Source of the DNA: an uncultured Gammaproteobacteria bacterium
GTDB lineage: Bacteria > Pseudomonadota > Gammaproteobacteria > Pseudomonadales > Pseudohongiellaceae
DNA length: 62,702 nt
Assembly (NCBI GenBank): GCA_913048385.1
Contig: CAJWVZ010000017.1
Span: 1-62,702, forward strand
Reading direction: 5' to 3'
Shown here: positions 53,598-62,702 of the stretch, piece after piece
Layout: the number at the start of each line of letters is the position of its first letter
Position numbering within the stretch: the first letter of the stretch is position 1
Notes under the pieces: generated by a model
The model's input: the letters and a program-made list of their open reading frames with translations, nothing else
Database searches by the model: none
Told to the model about the DNA's origin: nothing
Program-made: the position numbers and the translations under genes

Positions 53598-54039
53598 CAA
53601 TTTTTCTCTCAGCGCACATAATCTGCATCGAAGCCACTGATTCACCTTCAACATTCACTTCACAATTGAATTTATATATTCCCCGACGGCCCGGCCCTGC
53701 AAATTCAGCGCGCAGCATGAGCTTATCGCCCGGGAGTACAGGTCTGCGAAGACGGAGTTTATCAACCCCTACGAAATAATATACATAACCATCTTTGGGC
53801 TTCTTTTCTTGACTCTTAAACCCCAAGATACCCGCGGCTTGAGCCGCCGCCTCGATAATCAAAACCCCCGGCATTATCGGGTTTCCGGGAAAGTGTCCAT
53901 TAAAGAAAGGCTCGTTAACGGACACGTTTTTGTAAGCCACTATAAAGTCATCAGGTACGAGTTCGACTACCCGATCAACGAATAGAAACGGGTATCTCTG
54001 TGGTAAATATTCTTTAACGCTCTGGATGTCCATTTCCAT
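53587..54039 (-). CDS. fabZ: 3-hydroxyacyl-ACP dehydratase FabZ
   Basis: FabZ dehydrates 3-hydroxyacyl-ACP during fatty acid elongation and shares its substrate pool with LpxA and LpxD. The 150-aa hot-dog protein has YPFLFVDRV and the active-site helix [19 protein letters not shown] with His49 and Glu63. It lies between lpxD and lpxA and overlaps lpxA, the classical arrangement. Confidence 0.97.
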   Translation of the reverse strand: MEMDIQSVKEYLPQRYPFLFVDRVVELVPDDFIVAYKNVSVNEPFFNGHFPGNPIMPGVLIIEAAAQAAGILGFKSQEKKPKDGYVYYFVGVDKLRLRRPVLPGDKLMLRAEFAGPGRRGIYKFNCEVNVEGESVASMQIMCAERKIDVN

Positions 54040-54079
54040 AAAATCCTTACCTGTAATCTTGTCAAAACAAACAATTTAC

Positions 54080-55111
54080 TTAAGATCGAGTACGTTCAAG
54101 CCGCTTTAGCCTTTTTGCCATACTATCGAGCTCCTTAAACCGCATCGAAGCTCTTTTCCACTCACCAGTCTTCATCTGAACCGTTCCAGCTGAATATCTT
54201 CCCGCCTCTGATATTGATTGACTAACCAGAGACATAGCGCTGACTTGAACATAGTCTGCAAGAGTAATATGTCCAACAGCACCTGACCCCCCTCCCATTA
54301 CACAATAGGCACCTAGGGTTACACTTCCCGCTAATCCAACGCAGCCACAGATAATCGTGTGGTTCCCAATGTGGCAATTATGACCAATCTGTACTTGATT
54401 ATCTATTTTGACCCCGTCACAAATAACCGTGTCGTCAAGAGCACCACGATCAATAGTGGTTTGAGCCCCAATCTCAACATCATTTCCAACCCGCACGCTC
54501 CCGAGCTGATAAATCTTAATCGATTTCTCACCATCAAAGGCATATCCGAAACCGTCAGCGCCGATCACAGCGCCAGAATGAATTGTCACCCGATTCCCCA
54601 GTGTGACATCTTTATTAATGACAACGTTCTCAGAGATCGAGCACTCATCACCTAATTGAGCGCCGGCGCCAATCACCGCTCCAGCCCCAATCTGACAACG
54701 TTGTCCAATAACAACGTTCTCTTCAATGACAACATTCGGACCAATTAAAACCCCTTTAGCGAGACTTGCAGACGAATCGATGATAGCACTGGAATGAATG
54801 CCGCTTGGAACTTCCGATAAATCAACGAAAAGCCGAGAAGCAAGAGCATATGCTAAATATGGATTTTCCGTTAGGAGCTTATTTCCAGAGAAGAGGAGCT
54901 GATCGTCTTTCGTAACTATCACGGCACCCGCAGTAGTAGATTTTAAATAATGTTTATAAGCGCTGTTAGAAAGAAAGCTGAGTCTATCTGGACTAGCTTT
55001 CGGTAAAGAGCACAGCCCAACGATAACAAAATCAGGGTCGCCAACTAAAGTCGCTCCAATTTCGTTAGCAATCGAAGCGAGGCTATATATTTTCTTGTTC
55101 TGACCAGTCAT
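54080..55111 (-). CDS. lpxD: UDP-3-O-(3-hydroxyacyl)glucosamine N-acyltransferase LpxD
   Basis: LpxD N-acylates the lipid A precursor. The 343-aa protein has an N-terminal uridine-binding domain, then hexapeptide repeats of the left-handed helix, and the catalytic His region QIGHNCHIGNHTIICG. A C-terminal helical extension follows. Length agrees with E. coli (341). It sits between skp and fabZ with short gaps. Confidence 0.96.
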   Translation of the reverse strand: MTGQNKKIYSLASIANEIGATLVGDPDFVIVGLCSLPKASPDRLSFLSNSAYKHYLKSTTAGAVIVTKDDQLLFSGNKLLTENPYLAYALASRLFVDLSEVPSGIHSSAIIDSSASLAKGVLIGPNVVIEENVVIGQRCQIGAGAVIGAGAQLGDECSISENVVINKDVTLGNRVTIHSGAVIGADGFGYAFDGEKSIKIYQLGSVRVGNDVEIGAQTTIDRGALDDTVICDGVKIDNQVQIGHNCHIGNHTIICGCVGLAGSVTLGAYCVMGGGSGAVGHITLADYVQVSAMSLVSQSISEAGRYSAGTVQMKTGEWKRASMRFKELDSMAKRLKRLERTRS

Positions 55112-55135
55112 TACTGGCCACTACCAAGTTTCAAT

Positions 55136-55663
55136 CTAATTACCGCCACTCGTGTTCTCATTAAGCTTTGCGGTAACCTTTGCAGTTATGTCTAAAACCG
55201 GAGCAAAATATGGGGCACTATCAGCGTTCAACACAAGATCATATCCACCTTCAGCAACTACATCACTGACCGCTGTAGCTAAATCTCCCTGCATACTTTG
55301 CAGGAATTCTTGATTTCGTTCTTGAAGCGCCGTTTGAACACGTTCTTGAATCAACTGCAATTGAACTTGGAGGTCTTGCGCATCAGAATTCATACGACGC
55401 ACTTCGTCCTCCGTCATCACAGCTTCGTCTTGCTGAAATTTCTCTCTCAATTCGTTAAGCTGAGTTGACAATTCTTGTGCTCTTGCCTCATCTGCAGCAA
55501 ACTCTTGTTCCAGTTCTTCCTGGACTACCCTTGCAGAATCTGAGTTAAATAACGCCTGAAGCGGGTTAAGTATTCCAATCTTAGCGTCCTGACCCATAAC
55601 GCTTTGAGAAAATACAAGCACACTCACGACAGCTAAAAACTTACTCGTCAATTTTGATTTCAT
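55136..55663 (-). CDS. skp: Periplasmic chaperone Skp/OmpH
   Basis: Skp holds unfolded outer-membrane proteins in the periplasm on their way to BamA. The 175-aa protein has a signal peptide (MKSKLTSKFLAVVSVLVFSQSVMGQ) and then a long helical, Gln/Glu-rich domain with KIGILNPLQALFNSDSARVVQEELEQEF. GGAAG five bases before the ATG at 55663 decides the start. A heptanucleotide repeat lies 40 bases upstream. It follows bamA in the usual order. Confidence 0.94.
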   Translation of the reverse strand: MKSKLTSKFLAVVSVLVFSQSVMGQDAKIGILNPLQALFNSDSARVVQEELEQEFAADEARAQELSTQLNELREKFQQDEAVMTEDEVRRMNSDAQDLQVQLQLIQERVQTALQERNQEFLQSMQGDLATAVSDVVAEGGYDLVLNADSAPYFAPVLDITAKVTAKLNENTSGGN

Positions 55664-55703
55664 GTTCACTTCCAAGCCTCCATTCATTGCTAACAATAAG
55701 CAT

Positions 55704-55758
55704 CTTTAATCTTTAATCTTTAATCTTTAATCTTTAATCTTTAATCTTTAATCTTTAA
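55704..55758. repeat. Heptanucleotide tandem repeat before skp (about 7.9 copies)
   Basis: Seven exact copies of CTTTAAT (55704-55752) plus six bases of an eighth. It lies 41 bases upstream of the skp ATG and 109 bases after the bamA stop, in noncoding DNA. Its coding-strand unit is ATTAAAG. Perfect identity across copies suggests recent expansion or active slippage. Confidence 0.97.
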
Positions 55759-55866
55759 ATCACGACACTTCTGCTCGTAACGCTCTAAAAACTGCCTTTA
55801 TGGTATTCTGATTTCCCTATATTCCGACGTTACGCAAATCGAGATTCGCCCTCAAAAAATGACTTA

Positions 55867-58542
55867 CTAAAACCCTTGCCCAACAGAAAAATCAAAAGTT
55901 TTTGTATCATCCCCATCTTTTCCAAACGGCTGTGCTAGATACAAAGTCAGCGGCCCAAATGGTGACAAATATGTGACACTAAATCCGGCCGAATAACGAA
56001 GCTCTCCTGCATCAAAATTCGTACAATTACTCAAACGCTTTTGCCTTTCGGTGCAGGTCGACGAAAAAACATTACCCACATCGACAAAAAATGCTGACCG
56101 CACCCGACTTGTGTCATCGACAAACGGAAGAGGAAACAGAAGCTCGAACGTTGCGGTCGTAAGTATGTTACCACCAAAACTGTCGTAATCCTTGTCTAAA
56201 TAAAAATTTTCTACAGCTAACTTTACCTCAGGCAAACCATTTGTATCTAAAACAACGTTGCCGTTTTCATCAATCACGTTTGCTGTTTGGTAGCCATACT
56301 CGTTACTATAACCTGCAGCAGAACCGTCCTCGTTTCGGACAATGTTGCCTTGGTCATCCTTCAAAAGACTTATATTGCCTTGAGTCAAATATCGCGCACC
56401 CGCGGTACTTTGAGGACCGAGACTATTCTCCTCAAACCCACGCACCACACCAGACGCAATCAATCCCCCAGCAAAAAAATTGTTGAAGAAAGGTAGTTGC
56501 TCAGTATCCCCATACCCTAAACCAAAACCCAAAGTGGTACGAAGTGACAACACCCATTCTTGATTCTGTGTTATTGGCCAATAGAACTGGCCATTGTAAT
56601 TAATTCTTGCATACTCCAAATCACTACCTGGAAGAGTTAACTCAACCCCCAAACTATTCAGAAATCCAGCCGTCGGAAGCTGCCCTCGGTTTAGAGTGTT
56701 CCTAAACCAGTTGCCCGTTATAGTAAAATTATCGAAAGTATCGCCATACTTATCGACGAATCCTAACTCCGAATTACGTCCCAATTGATCATCACGAAGA
56801 TTCTCAACATTACCTAAAACTGAATCTACAACTGGGCCATTAAATACGTTTCCATTAGCTGGGGTGATAATGTACTGATCAATCCCTTCAAATAGAACTG
56901 GGCTCGCAATAATCTCCTGCACCGAGCCTAAACCAGCACTTAGTTCTGTATGAGTAAAACCTAAATCAAACCCAAGGACCTCAACTTCACTAATGGGATA
57001 GCTAAAGCTGACGGACCCTCCGAAAGAGCTAGTATTGAAACTGGACACGTTAAACGGCGATTCGATTTTTTGCGCAAACAGATTCATTCCACGACTGACA
57101 CCGTCAGGAGTAAAATAAGGATCTACATATTGAAAATTTAAGCTTTCTTGAAAGCGGCTCTTATTTATCCCGACCCCTAGGGTTCGTCCGGTACCTAAAA
57201 AGTTTTGAGCTTGAAGGCTTGTACTTATAAAAAAATTTCCTCCTCCACCGGTGCCAACTTGAAAACTCACCGCTCCAAAATTTTGCTCAACCACGTCATA
57301 ATTAACGTCAATCTGATCCTCAATCCCGGCAACTTCAGAAGTCTCGACCTCGACTGTTTCAAAGTAACCGAGGCGCTCTAAACGAACCTTGGACTGTTCA
57401 ATTTGGAGGCTTGATGCTGGAGCGCTCTCAAGCTGCCTCATTTCACGACGCAAAACGTCGTCCGCCGTACTTACATTGCCGCTAAAGTTAATTCGATTTA
57501 CGTAAGTCCGATTACCCGGCTGGACAAAAAATGTGATGTCGACAGTATCACCGTTATCATTTACCTCTGGAACACCAGTCACTTCCGCAAACGCATAACC
57601 TAAATTGCCAAGAAACTGGACCATAACTTCTTCAGTCGCAGTTACTAAACCTTGTGAAAAAATCTGACCCGTTCGGATAAAAAGAGCCGCTCTGAGCAAC
57701 GCCTCGGCATCAACGAGATCTCCTGCAAGATCAACTTCTGCCACCTCAAAAAGTGATCCTTCATTGACGTTGACCGTAATAAAAACTTCCTCTCTATTCG
57801 GCGTTATCGATATCGGTGTAGATTCTATACCAAATTCAACGAACCCATTATCGAGATAAAAAGATTCTAGTCTCTCTAAGTCTCCGCTAAACTGTTCTCT
57901 TGAATAACGATCACGCTTACTCAGAAAAAGATACCAAGGCTTAGTTCCCAACTCGAACAACTGAAGCAATTCTTCTTCAGAGTATTGTGTGTTACCAACT
58001 ATGTTTATGTTTTTAATCCTAGATTCTTCGCCCTCATTGATAACGAGCTCAATACTTACCCTATTCCTAGGTAATTCCTCAACATTAATTTCAACCGCGG
58101 CGCCGTATCTGCCCCTGGACGAGTAGACGTCTTGAATACCTTGGCGAATAAGTTCGAGAGCTGCGCGAGTAAATATTTGCCCTTCAGCTATATCAGCGCC
58201 AGCCATGTTCTCAATAATATCCTCCGTTTTGAGAACACTGTTTCCTTCTATTGTAATTTCAGCGACGGAAGGCCGTTCCAACACAGTAACAATGAGATTA
58301 TCTCCCTCCCGCGAAATCTCGATTTCATCAAAGTATTCGGAATTAGAGAGCTCACGAATGATTTGCGCAGAAAGCCCCGGAGTCATTTCATCGCCAATAC
58401 CAACAGGAAGAATATTATAAATGATTCCCGGTGATATACGCTGATAGCCATCTACGATGATGTCGGTAATTGTAAAGTTCTGAGCGAATACAGACTGAGC
58501 AAAACCACTAATCGCTAGAAAAAAAAATATTATCTTTTTCAT
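55867..58542 (-). CDS. bamA: Outer membrane assembly factor BamA
   Basis: BamA is the essential barrel that folds proteins into the outer membrane. The 891-aa protein has a signal peptide ending VFAQ near residue 21. Five POTRA domains follow (about 22-420), for example ITDIIVDGYQRISPGIIYNIL. The 16-strand barrel contains the L6 motif VRGF (about 699-702) and ends with a terminal Phe (DFSVGQGF). It is about 80 aa longer than E. coli BamA (810) because of enlarged barrel loops (see findings). It follows rseP and precedes skp. Confidence 0.97.
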   Translation of the reverse strand: MKKIIFFFLAISGFAQSVFAQNFTITDIIVDGYQRISPGIIYNILPVGIGDEMTPGLSAQIIRELSNSEYFDEIEISREGDNLIVTVLERPSVAEITIEGNSVLKTEDIIENMAGADIAEGQIFTRAALELIRQGIQDVYSSRGRYGAAVEINVEELPRNRVSIELVINEGEESRIKNINIVGNTQYSEEELLQLFELGTKPWYLFLSKRDRYSREQFSGDLERLESFYLDNGFVEFGIESTPISITPNREEVFITVNVNEGSLFEVAEVDLAGDLVDAEALLRAALFIRTGQIFSQGLVTATEEVMVQFLGNLGYAFAEVTGVPEVNDNGDTVDITFFVQPGNRTYVNRINFSGNVSTADDVLRREMRQLESAPASSLQIEQSKVRLERLGYFETVEVETSEVAGIEDQIDVNYDVVEQNFGAVSFQVGTGGGGNFFISTSLQAQNFLGTGRTLGVGINKSRFQESLNFQYVDPYFTPDGVSRGMNLFAQKIESPFNVSSFNTSSFGGSVSFSYPISEVEVLGFDLGFTHTELSAGLGSVQEIIASPVLFEGIDQYIITPANGNVFNGPVVDSVLGNVENLRDDQLGRNSELGFVDKYGDTFDNFTITGNWFRNTLNRGQLPTAGFLNSLGVELTLPGSDLEYARINYNGQFYWPITQNQEWVLSLRTTLGFGLGYGDTEQLPFFNNFFAGGLIASGVVRGFEENSLGPQSTAGARYLTQGNISLLKDDQGNIVRNEDGSAAGYSNEYGYQTANVIDENGNVVLDTNGLPEVKLAVENFYLDKDYDSFGGNILTTATFELLFPLPFVDDTSRVRSAFFVDVGNVFSSTCTERQKRLSNCTNFDAGELRYSAGFSVTYLSPFGPLTLYLAQPFGKDGDDTKTFDFSVGQGF

Positions 58543-58648
58543 TCTTATAAAATTCTCAATATATAACTAGGTAGGCTTTTATTAAACTACCATTAAAAAT
58601 TATCGATTCAATTGAGCTCAGATAACTGTTTGTAGATAAAAAAGGACC

Positions 58649-60049
58649 CTAGAACAATCTATTTACGTCATTAAATACAGCCAATAACATTATCCCAGAA
58701 ATAAGCATGACACCGATTTGCGTACCATATGCCTGAATGCGCTCAGGCAACGGACTACCTGTAACCATCTCAAAGAGAATAAAAAGCAACCGACCTCCAT
58801 CCAACACCGGTATCGGCAGCAGATTCATTACCCCAAGGGAAATGCTCAGCAAACCAAGAAACTGTAGGTATACATTAAGACCATAACTTGCTGTGTTCCC
58901 AGCGACCTGAGCAATCGTAATTGGCCCATTTACATTTTTAATAGAGATCAAACCAATAACCATTTTCTTAACGGAGCCAAGTATAAACAGCGCTTTATCC
59001 CAAGTCTCCCTCACTGCTGGGACAATCCCCTCGACGAGACTATATGAGACCTCTCGGCGCATTTCCTCAGGTATTATTTGATCGAGGCTAGTTATAGCCG
59101 ACGCAGCACCTATTACTCCAATATAGATTCCGTCACCCAAATTTTTCCTCTCTGGGATAATTGTAATCGTTTGAAGTTGACCCTCTCTTTCGACAACAAC
59201 ACGAGTCTCAAGTTCCGGACTAGCTTGAATCACTTCTACCCAATGAGCCCAACTACGAATTTTTAACCCGCTCGCGCGCACAATTTTGTCTTGTGCCAGC
59301 AGGCCTGACTTCTTAGCAACACCGCCCTCGAAAACTTCACCTACGATCGCAGGAATTTCAATATCAATAATTCCTAACTCTCTGAGTGGGTCAGGTGCAG
59401 TACTTTCATTCATCCACTGCTCGATGGGAACAGAAATATTTTTTACATCTCCGTTTCTTACAGTTAAAACTTCTAAATTGATCAAACCCGTCTCACCCAT
59501 TCTCGCTACAAGACGTTGTGACACATCCCTCCATATCCGAGTTGATGCACCATCCACAGCGAGAATCTCATCTCCTTTTTCCAAACCCGCTACCGAGGCC
59601 GCAGACTCAGGGATGACAGAACTTATAACAGGAGATACTCCAGAAGAACCATACACAACATTAACTAACCAGAATATAACGATAGCGAGCAAAAAATTAG
59701 CAATCGGTCCAGCCGCTGTTATTGCGATGCGTTGCAGGGCCGATTTAGATTCAAATGACCGAGCTTTGTCACATTCATCTAAATCACGCATATCGCCTTC
59801 CAGAAAATCATTCTCTCCCAGCATTCGAACAAAGCCTCCGAGGGGGATCGGCGCTAGAACATAGTCGACACCGTCGTCCCCAGTCCATTTCATAAACGGC
59901 TTGCCGAATCCGATAGAGAACGTAAGTACCTTCACCCCACATCGTCGAGCAACCCAAAAATGGCCATACTCATGCACAGTCACTAAAATCCCCAAAGTCA
60001 CCACAAGTGCTATCAAGCTGCTAAAAGCTTCAACTACGATTTCAAACAT
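58649..60049 (-). CDS. rseP: Site-2 intramembrane protease RseP
   Basis: RseP cuts RseA to release sigma-E and clears signal peptides. The 466-aa protein has HEYGH (26-30) in its first transmembrane helix, two PDZ domains (about 115-300) and the second metal ligand in NLLPIPVLDGG near residue 415, followed by the last helices. Length matches E. coli (450) within normal variation. It follows dxr by 43 bases. Confidence 0.96.
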   Translation of the reverse strand: MFEIVVEAFSSLIALVVTLGILVTVHEYGHFWVARRCGVKVLTFSIGFGKPFMKWTGDDGVDYVLAPIPLGGFVRMLGENDFLEGDMRDLDECDKARSFESKSALQRIAITAAGPIANFLLAIVIFWLVNVVYGSSGVSPVISSVIPESAASVAGLEKGDEILAVDGASTRIWRDVSQRLVARMGETGLINLEVLTVRNGDVKNISVPIEQWMNESTAPDPLRELGIIDIEIPAIVGEVFEGGVAKKSGLLAQDKIVRASGLKIRSWAHWVEVIQASPELETRVVVEREGQLQTITIIPERKNLGDGIYIGVIGAASAITSLDQIIPEEMRREVSYSLVEGIVPAVRETWDKALFILGSVKKMVIGLISIKNVNGPITIAQVAGNTASYGLNVYLQFLGLLSISLGVMNLLPIPVLDGGRLLFILFEMVTGSPLPERIQAYGTQIGVMLISGIMLLAVFNDVNRLF

Positions 60050-60092
60050 ACTGTTGCCTTAAAATGAATTTCATTTAATTCCTAGCTAGTAA

Positions 60093-61277
60093 TTAGACCA
60101 ACGTCCTCGCTATCTGTCTAGCTTCCTGATCAGCGTCAAAAATCACATCTAAACATGTTGCAGAACGAAAAGGGATCTGATTAACGACTTCAAGATTTAT
60201 ATCAAAAATCCTAGTAAAACTTATTCGGCCAGATAAAAATGCCTCCACTGAAATCTCGTTTGCCGCATTCAAAACCGCAGGCATTGTTCCTTTTGTCTTA
60301 GCGGCTTCAATACCCAATGTTAAGCACGGGAATTTATCTAGGTCCGGAGCACAAAACGACAAAGCCTCCTCAGCGACCAAATCAAGGGCATCTGAACCTG
60401 AACTAAATCTCTCAGGCCAAGCCATACCGTACGCAATTGGAATGCGCATATCCGGTTTGCCCATCTGCGCCAAAACCGAACCATCACAAAAATGAACCAT
60501 AGAGTGAATAATGCTCTGCGGGTGAATCATCACTTCGATGTCATTTGCGTGTAAGCCAAAAAGATAGCTTGCCTCAATAAACTCCAGCCCCTTATTCATT
60601 AAAGTTGCAGAATCCACTGATATTTTTTTACCCATATTCCACTTTGGGTGATTACATGCTTGCTCAGGAGTCACCGATGTCAGATTAGCAGCGGGTTCAT
60701 TTTGAAAAGGACCACCTGAGGCGGTTAATACAATTTTTTTTACATGGCGAGTTTGTGCTCCCGGTAAAGTTGAATCCTGCGGCGGAAGACACTGAAAAAT
60801 TGCATTATGCTCACTATCAATTGGAATAATTACCGACCCACCAAGGACCGCTTCTCTCAACAAAAGCTCGCCTGACATTACGATCGATTCTTTGTTCGCT
60901 AGTAGAATTTTTTTTCCACTTCTTGCAGCGGCTAACGTTGGCTTTAACGCGGCAGCACCAACAATTGATGCCATAACGGTCGTAACTTTAGCATCAGATG
61001 AAACTTTCTCTAGTGCCTCCACCCCCTGCAGGCATTCGGTTTCGCACCCTACCCTTTTTAATCGTTTTGAAAACTCTTCAGCAGCTACTGGATCAACAAG
61101 CACAGCATATTCGGGCATAAACTCCAAACACTGTTCCAAGAGAGTGTCGAGATCTCTGTTAGCTGTTAATGCATATATCCGCACGTTTCTATTCTCGCGT
61201 ATAACCGCAAGAGTACTAACTCCAATTGAGCCAGTTGAGCCGAGAACGGTTACTAGTTGCTTGCTTTCTTCATTCAT
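60093..61277 (-). CDS. dxr: 1-deoxy-D-xylulose 5-phosphate reductoisomerase
   Basis: Dxr makes MEP from DXP using NADPH, the committed MEP pathway step. The 394-aa protein has the nucleotide-binding GSTGSIG (13-19), LLANKESIVMSG, the active-site VIIPIDSEHNAIFQCL and KWNMGKKISVDSATLMNKGLE. I use the ATG at 61277, with AGGTAGG nine bases upstream. It follows cdsA by five bases. IspF and IspD of the same pathway are encoded at 39.2-40.4 kb. Confidence 0.97.
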   Translation of the reverse strand: MNEESKQLVTVLGSTGSIGVSTLAVIRENRNVRIYALTANRDLDTLLEQCLEFMPEYAVLVDPVAAEEFSKRLKRVGCETECLQGVEALEKVSSDAKVTTVMASIVGAAALKPTLAAARSGKKILLANKESIVMSGELLLREAVLGGSVIIPIDSEHNAIFQCLPPQDSTLPGAQTRHVKKIVLTASGGPFQNEPAANLTSVTPEQACNHPKWNMGKKISVDSATLMNKGLEFIEASYLFGLHANDIEVMIHPQSIIHSMVHFCDGSVLAQMGKPDMRIPIAYGMAWPERFSSGSDALDLVAEEALSFCAPDLDKFPCLTLGIEAAKTKGTMPAVLNAANEISVEAFLSGRISFTRIFDINLEVVNQIPFRSATCLDVIFDADQEARQIARTLV

Positions 61278-61282
61278 CGCAA

Positions 61283-62149
61283 TCAACCTACCTCAGTTGT
61301 GCTCATAACAAGTAAAACAACAATGACAAATGTTGGGGTCGCGGCGATTAATCCGTCTATTCTATCCAACACACCTCCATGGCCAGGCAAAATGTTCCCA
61401 CTGTCTTTCAAGCCGCAATTTCGTTTCAACATGCTCTCTAAAAGGTCTCCGGTCACACTAAAAATAGTAACCAGAACTGACATCAATGCAATAACAAAAA
61501 TATGCCAAATTTCAAGCGTTATTATATAAAAATTGGCATAGGTACCGCAGCAGATTGCAACCAAGATGTTTAGAACTAGACCACCCCAAACTCCCTCCCA
61601 TGACTTCTTGGGACTTAAGTGCGGGGCCAATGAGCGTTTTCCAAACCAAGTACCAACAAAAAATCCGCCCACGTCTACTGCGGCAACCGAAATCATCAGC
61701 ATAAGTACAAGCTCTCCTGTTTCCAGGATAGTCTTGAGAAAAATTATTCCAGCCCAAGTCGAACCCAGTGTCAGAAAACCAATGAATCCAATTCGAACCT
61801 TTGTGTTCCATTTATCCTCATTCTTAGGATAGTTCAAAACGAAAAGAAACATTGTCAACCATGCTAAAGCAGCTGCAGCCAGAACACACCATAACAAATT
61901 AACATCCATTTGAGGCACAGCCTTAAACAGGCCAAATCTTACTCCTAAACCGACTAAGACAACCAAGAAAACCAGTACATAAGCAACCCTAACAGCGCCT
62001 TCCAAGGCAGCAAGTCGAGCCCATTCCCAAGCACCTATAGCGACAATTATTGTCACAAAGGACGCATATTGCAGAACGGAGGACCCCACAGTGATAGAAA
62101 TAAATCCTACTAACAATGTAATCCCAGTTATGAGCCTTTGCTTAAGCAT
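61283..62149 (-). CDS. cdsA: Phosphatidate cytidylyltransferase CdsA
   Basis: CdsA makes CDP-diacylglycerol for all phospholipids. The 288-aa protein has about seven or eight transmembrane segments and the C-terminal signature SMLKRNCGLKDSGNILPGHGGVLDRID. The ATG at 62149 overlaps the uppS stop by eight bases with GGA upstream. A longer in-frame reading to 62395 is discarded because it would lie inside uppS in another frame. Confidence 0.95.
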   Translation of the reverse strand: MLKQRLITGITLLVGFISITVGSSVLQYASFVTIIVAIGAWEWARLAALEGAVRVAYVLVFLVVLVGLGVRFGLFKAVPQMDVNLLWCVLAAAALAWLTMFLFVLNYPKNEDKWNTKVRIGFIGFLTLGSTWAGIIFLKTILETGELVLMLMISVAAVDVGGFFVGTWFGKRSLAPHLSPKKSWEGVWGGLVLNILVAICCGTYANFYIITLEIWHIFVIALMSVLVTIFSVTGDLLESMLKRNCGLKDSGNILPGHGGVLDRIDGLIAATPTFVIVVLLVMSTTEVG

Positions 62150-62702
62150 AGGGCTTATCCGAAGGTTCATTAGAACAAGATGCAGTGTGATCAGGCATTT
62201 CTGCAGGGTTGCCTCCAAAACGGCGCTGCCTCTCGCTAAAATCAGCCAACGATTTTTTAAACTCAACCACGTCGAAATCCGGCCAAAAACAATCGCTAAA
62301 ATAAAGCTCCGTATAAGCAAACTGCCAGAGTAAGAAATTGCTGAGGCGTTTTTCACCACCAGTGCGGATACAAAAATCAGGGTCAGGAAATTCACCCAAA
62401 GCAGTATACTGATTGAAGAGAGCTAAAGTTATTTCTGAGGGTTCTACATTTTTTCTTGAGACTTCTTCCAAAAGCTTTTTTGCTGCTTGAACTAAGTCCC
62501 ATCGGCCACCGTAGTCCGCTGCAACAATTACAGTCATCCCGGTATTATGCTCCGTGAGGCTCTCTACTTTTTCCATCATAGCCTGTAATCGAGCAGAAAA
62601 AGCTGTTCTCGACCCAACAAAACAAATTCTTACATTTCGTTTATGAAATGCGTGAATTTCGTTGCGACGGAGAACCCCGATGAAAAGTGCCATTAACGCT
62701 CT
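62142..62702 (-). CDS. uppS: Undecaprenyl pyrophosphate synthase UppS (partial, N terminus beyond window)
   Basis: UppS makes the C55 lipid carrier for peptidoglycan by cis-prenyl chain elongation. The visible 186 codons cover the C-terminal part: ALMALFIGVLRRNEI, NVRICFVGSRTAFS, VIVAADYGGRWDLVQA and IRTGGEKRLSNFLLWQFAYTELYF, and the catalytic IMDGNRRW region would lie beyond 62702. The Met at 62693 is internal, since the frame stays open to the edge (Arg-Ala-Leu precedes it). It leads the dxr/cdsA run. Confidence 0.93.
   Translation of the reverse strand, partial: RALMALFIGVLRRNEIHAFHKRNVRICFVGSRTAFSARLQAMMEKVESLTEHNTGMTVIVAADYGGRWDLVQAAKKLLEEVSRKNVEPSEITLALFNQYTALGEFPDPDFCIRTGGEKRLSNFLLWQFAYTELYFSDCFWPDFDVVEFKKSLADFSERQRRFGGNPAEMPDHTASCSNEPSDKPYA

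Noticed and set aside
55704..55758. CRISPR array
   Set aside because: The repeats are contiguous seven-base units without spacers and there are no cas genes.
59286..59864. 192-codon frame antisense to rseP
   Set aside because: Composition is that of an antisense shadow; no motif is recognisable.
61283..62395. Long reading of cdsA with 82 extra N-terminal residues
   Set aside because: The extra part overlaps uppS in a different frame and does not look like a CdsA N terminus; the ATG at 62149 with a Shine-Dalgarno matches the family.

Overview
The window is a chromosomal segment of a gammaproteobacterium related to the Pseudomonadales. The evidence is gene order. From memory of the Pseudomonas aeruginosa map, bases 1-18807 follow the block tRNA-Lys, queC, queE, ybgF/cpoB, tolB-tolA-tolR-tolQ, ruvB-ruvA-ruvC, yebC, aspS, proS, wrbA, hda, purM, purN. 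Bases 29949-62702 follow the block recX, recA, cinA/pncC, mutS, fdxA, nlpD, pcm, truD, ispF, ispD, ftsB, eno, kdsA, pyrG, tilS, accA, dnaE, rnhB, lpxB, lpxA, fabZ, lpxD, skp, bamA, rseP, dxr, cdsA, uppS. The base composition is moderately AT-rich, intergenic gaps are short, and no insertion sequence, prophage, integron or CRISPR array is visible. The organism cannot be named more precisely from this sequence; a marine lineage such as OM182 or SAR92 is only a guess.

Layout: (1) 1-10806, leftward: a partial tRNA-Lys, queuosine precursor genes, the Tol envelope machine, the RuvABC resolvasome, yebC and aspS. (2) 10908-12285: an FmdB-type zinc ribbon, a 469-base regulatory gap and an HU-like gene with its own terminator. 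(3) 12286-18807: proS, wrbA-like, DUF2069, hda, DUF2066, purM and purN. (4) 18816-29900 is the joint between the two conserved blocks and the most accessory part. It holds fleQ, a divergent flgM with a candidate FliA promoter, two glycosyltransferases of the arsenosugar-associated families, a GntR regulator with the 2-methylcitrate genes prpB-prpC-prpD, an IbpA-like heat-shock gene with a candidate sigma-32 promoter and RNA thermometer, and the DUF1015 and DUF819 genes. (5) 29949-35402: SOS/repair genes (recX, recA with two LexA boxes, pncC, mutS) and fdxA. (6) 35407-46356: nlpD, a DUF368 polyprenyl-phosphate transporter, pcm, truD, ispF-ispD, ftsB, eno, kdsA, pyrG and tilS. (7) 46356-62702: accA, dnaE, rnhB, and the lipid A/outer-membrane biogenesis run lpxB-lpxA-fabZ-lpxD-skp-bamA-rseP-dxr-cdsA-uppS, where uppS leaves the window.

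The main theme is conserved operons with specific members missing. pal is absent between tolB and cpoB, ybgC between ruvB and tolQ, surE between truD and pcm, and rpoS between nlpD and fdxA, whose stop codons are 4 bases apart. The gaps are too small to hide these genes. I did not find a clearly new multi-gene system. The best leads are the missing pal and rpoS, the fleQ/flgM pair, regulatory elements at gntR, recA, ibpA and HU, a heptanucleotide tandem repeat in front of skp, and enlarged surface loops in BamA.
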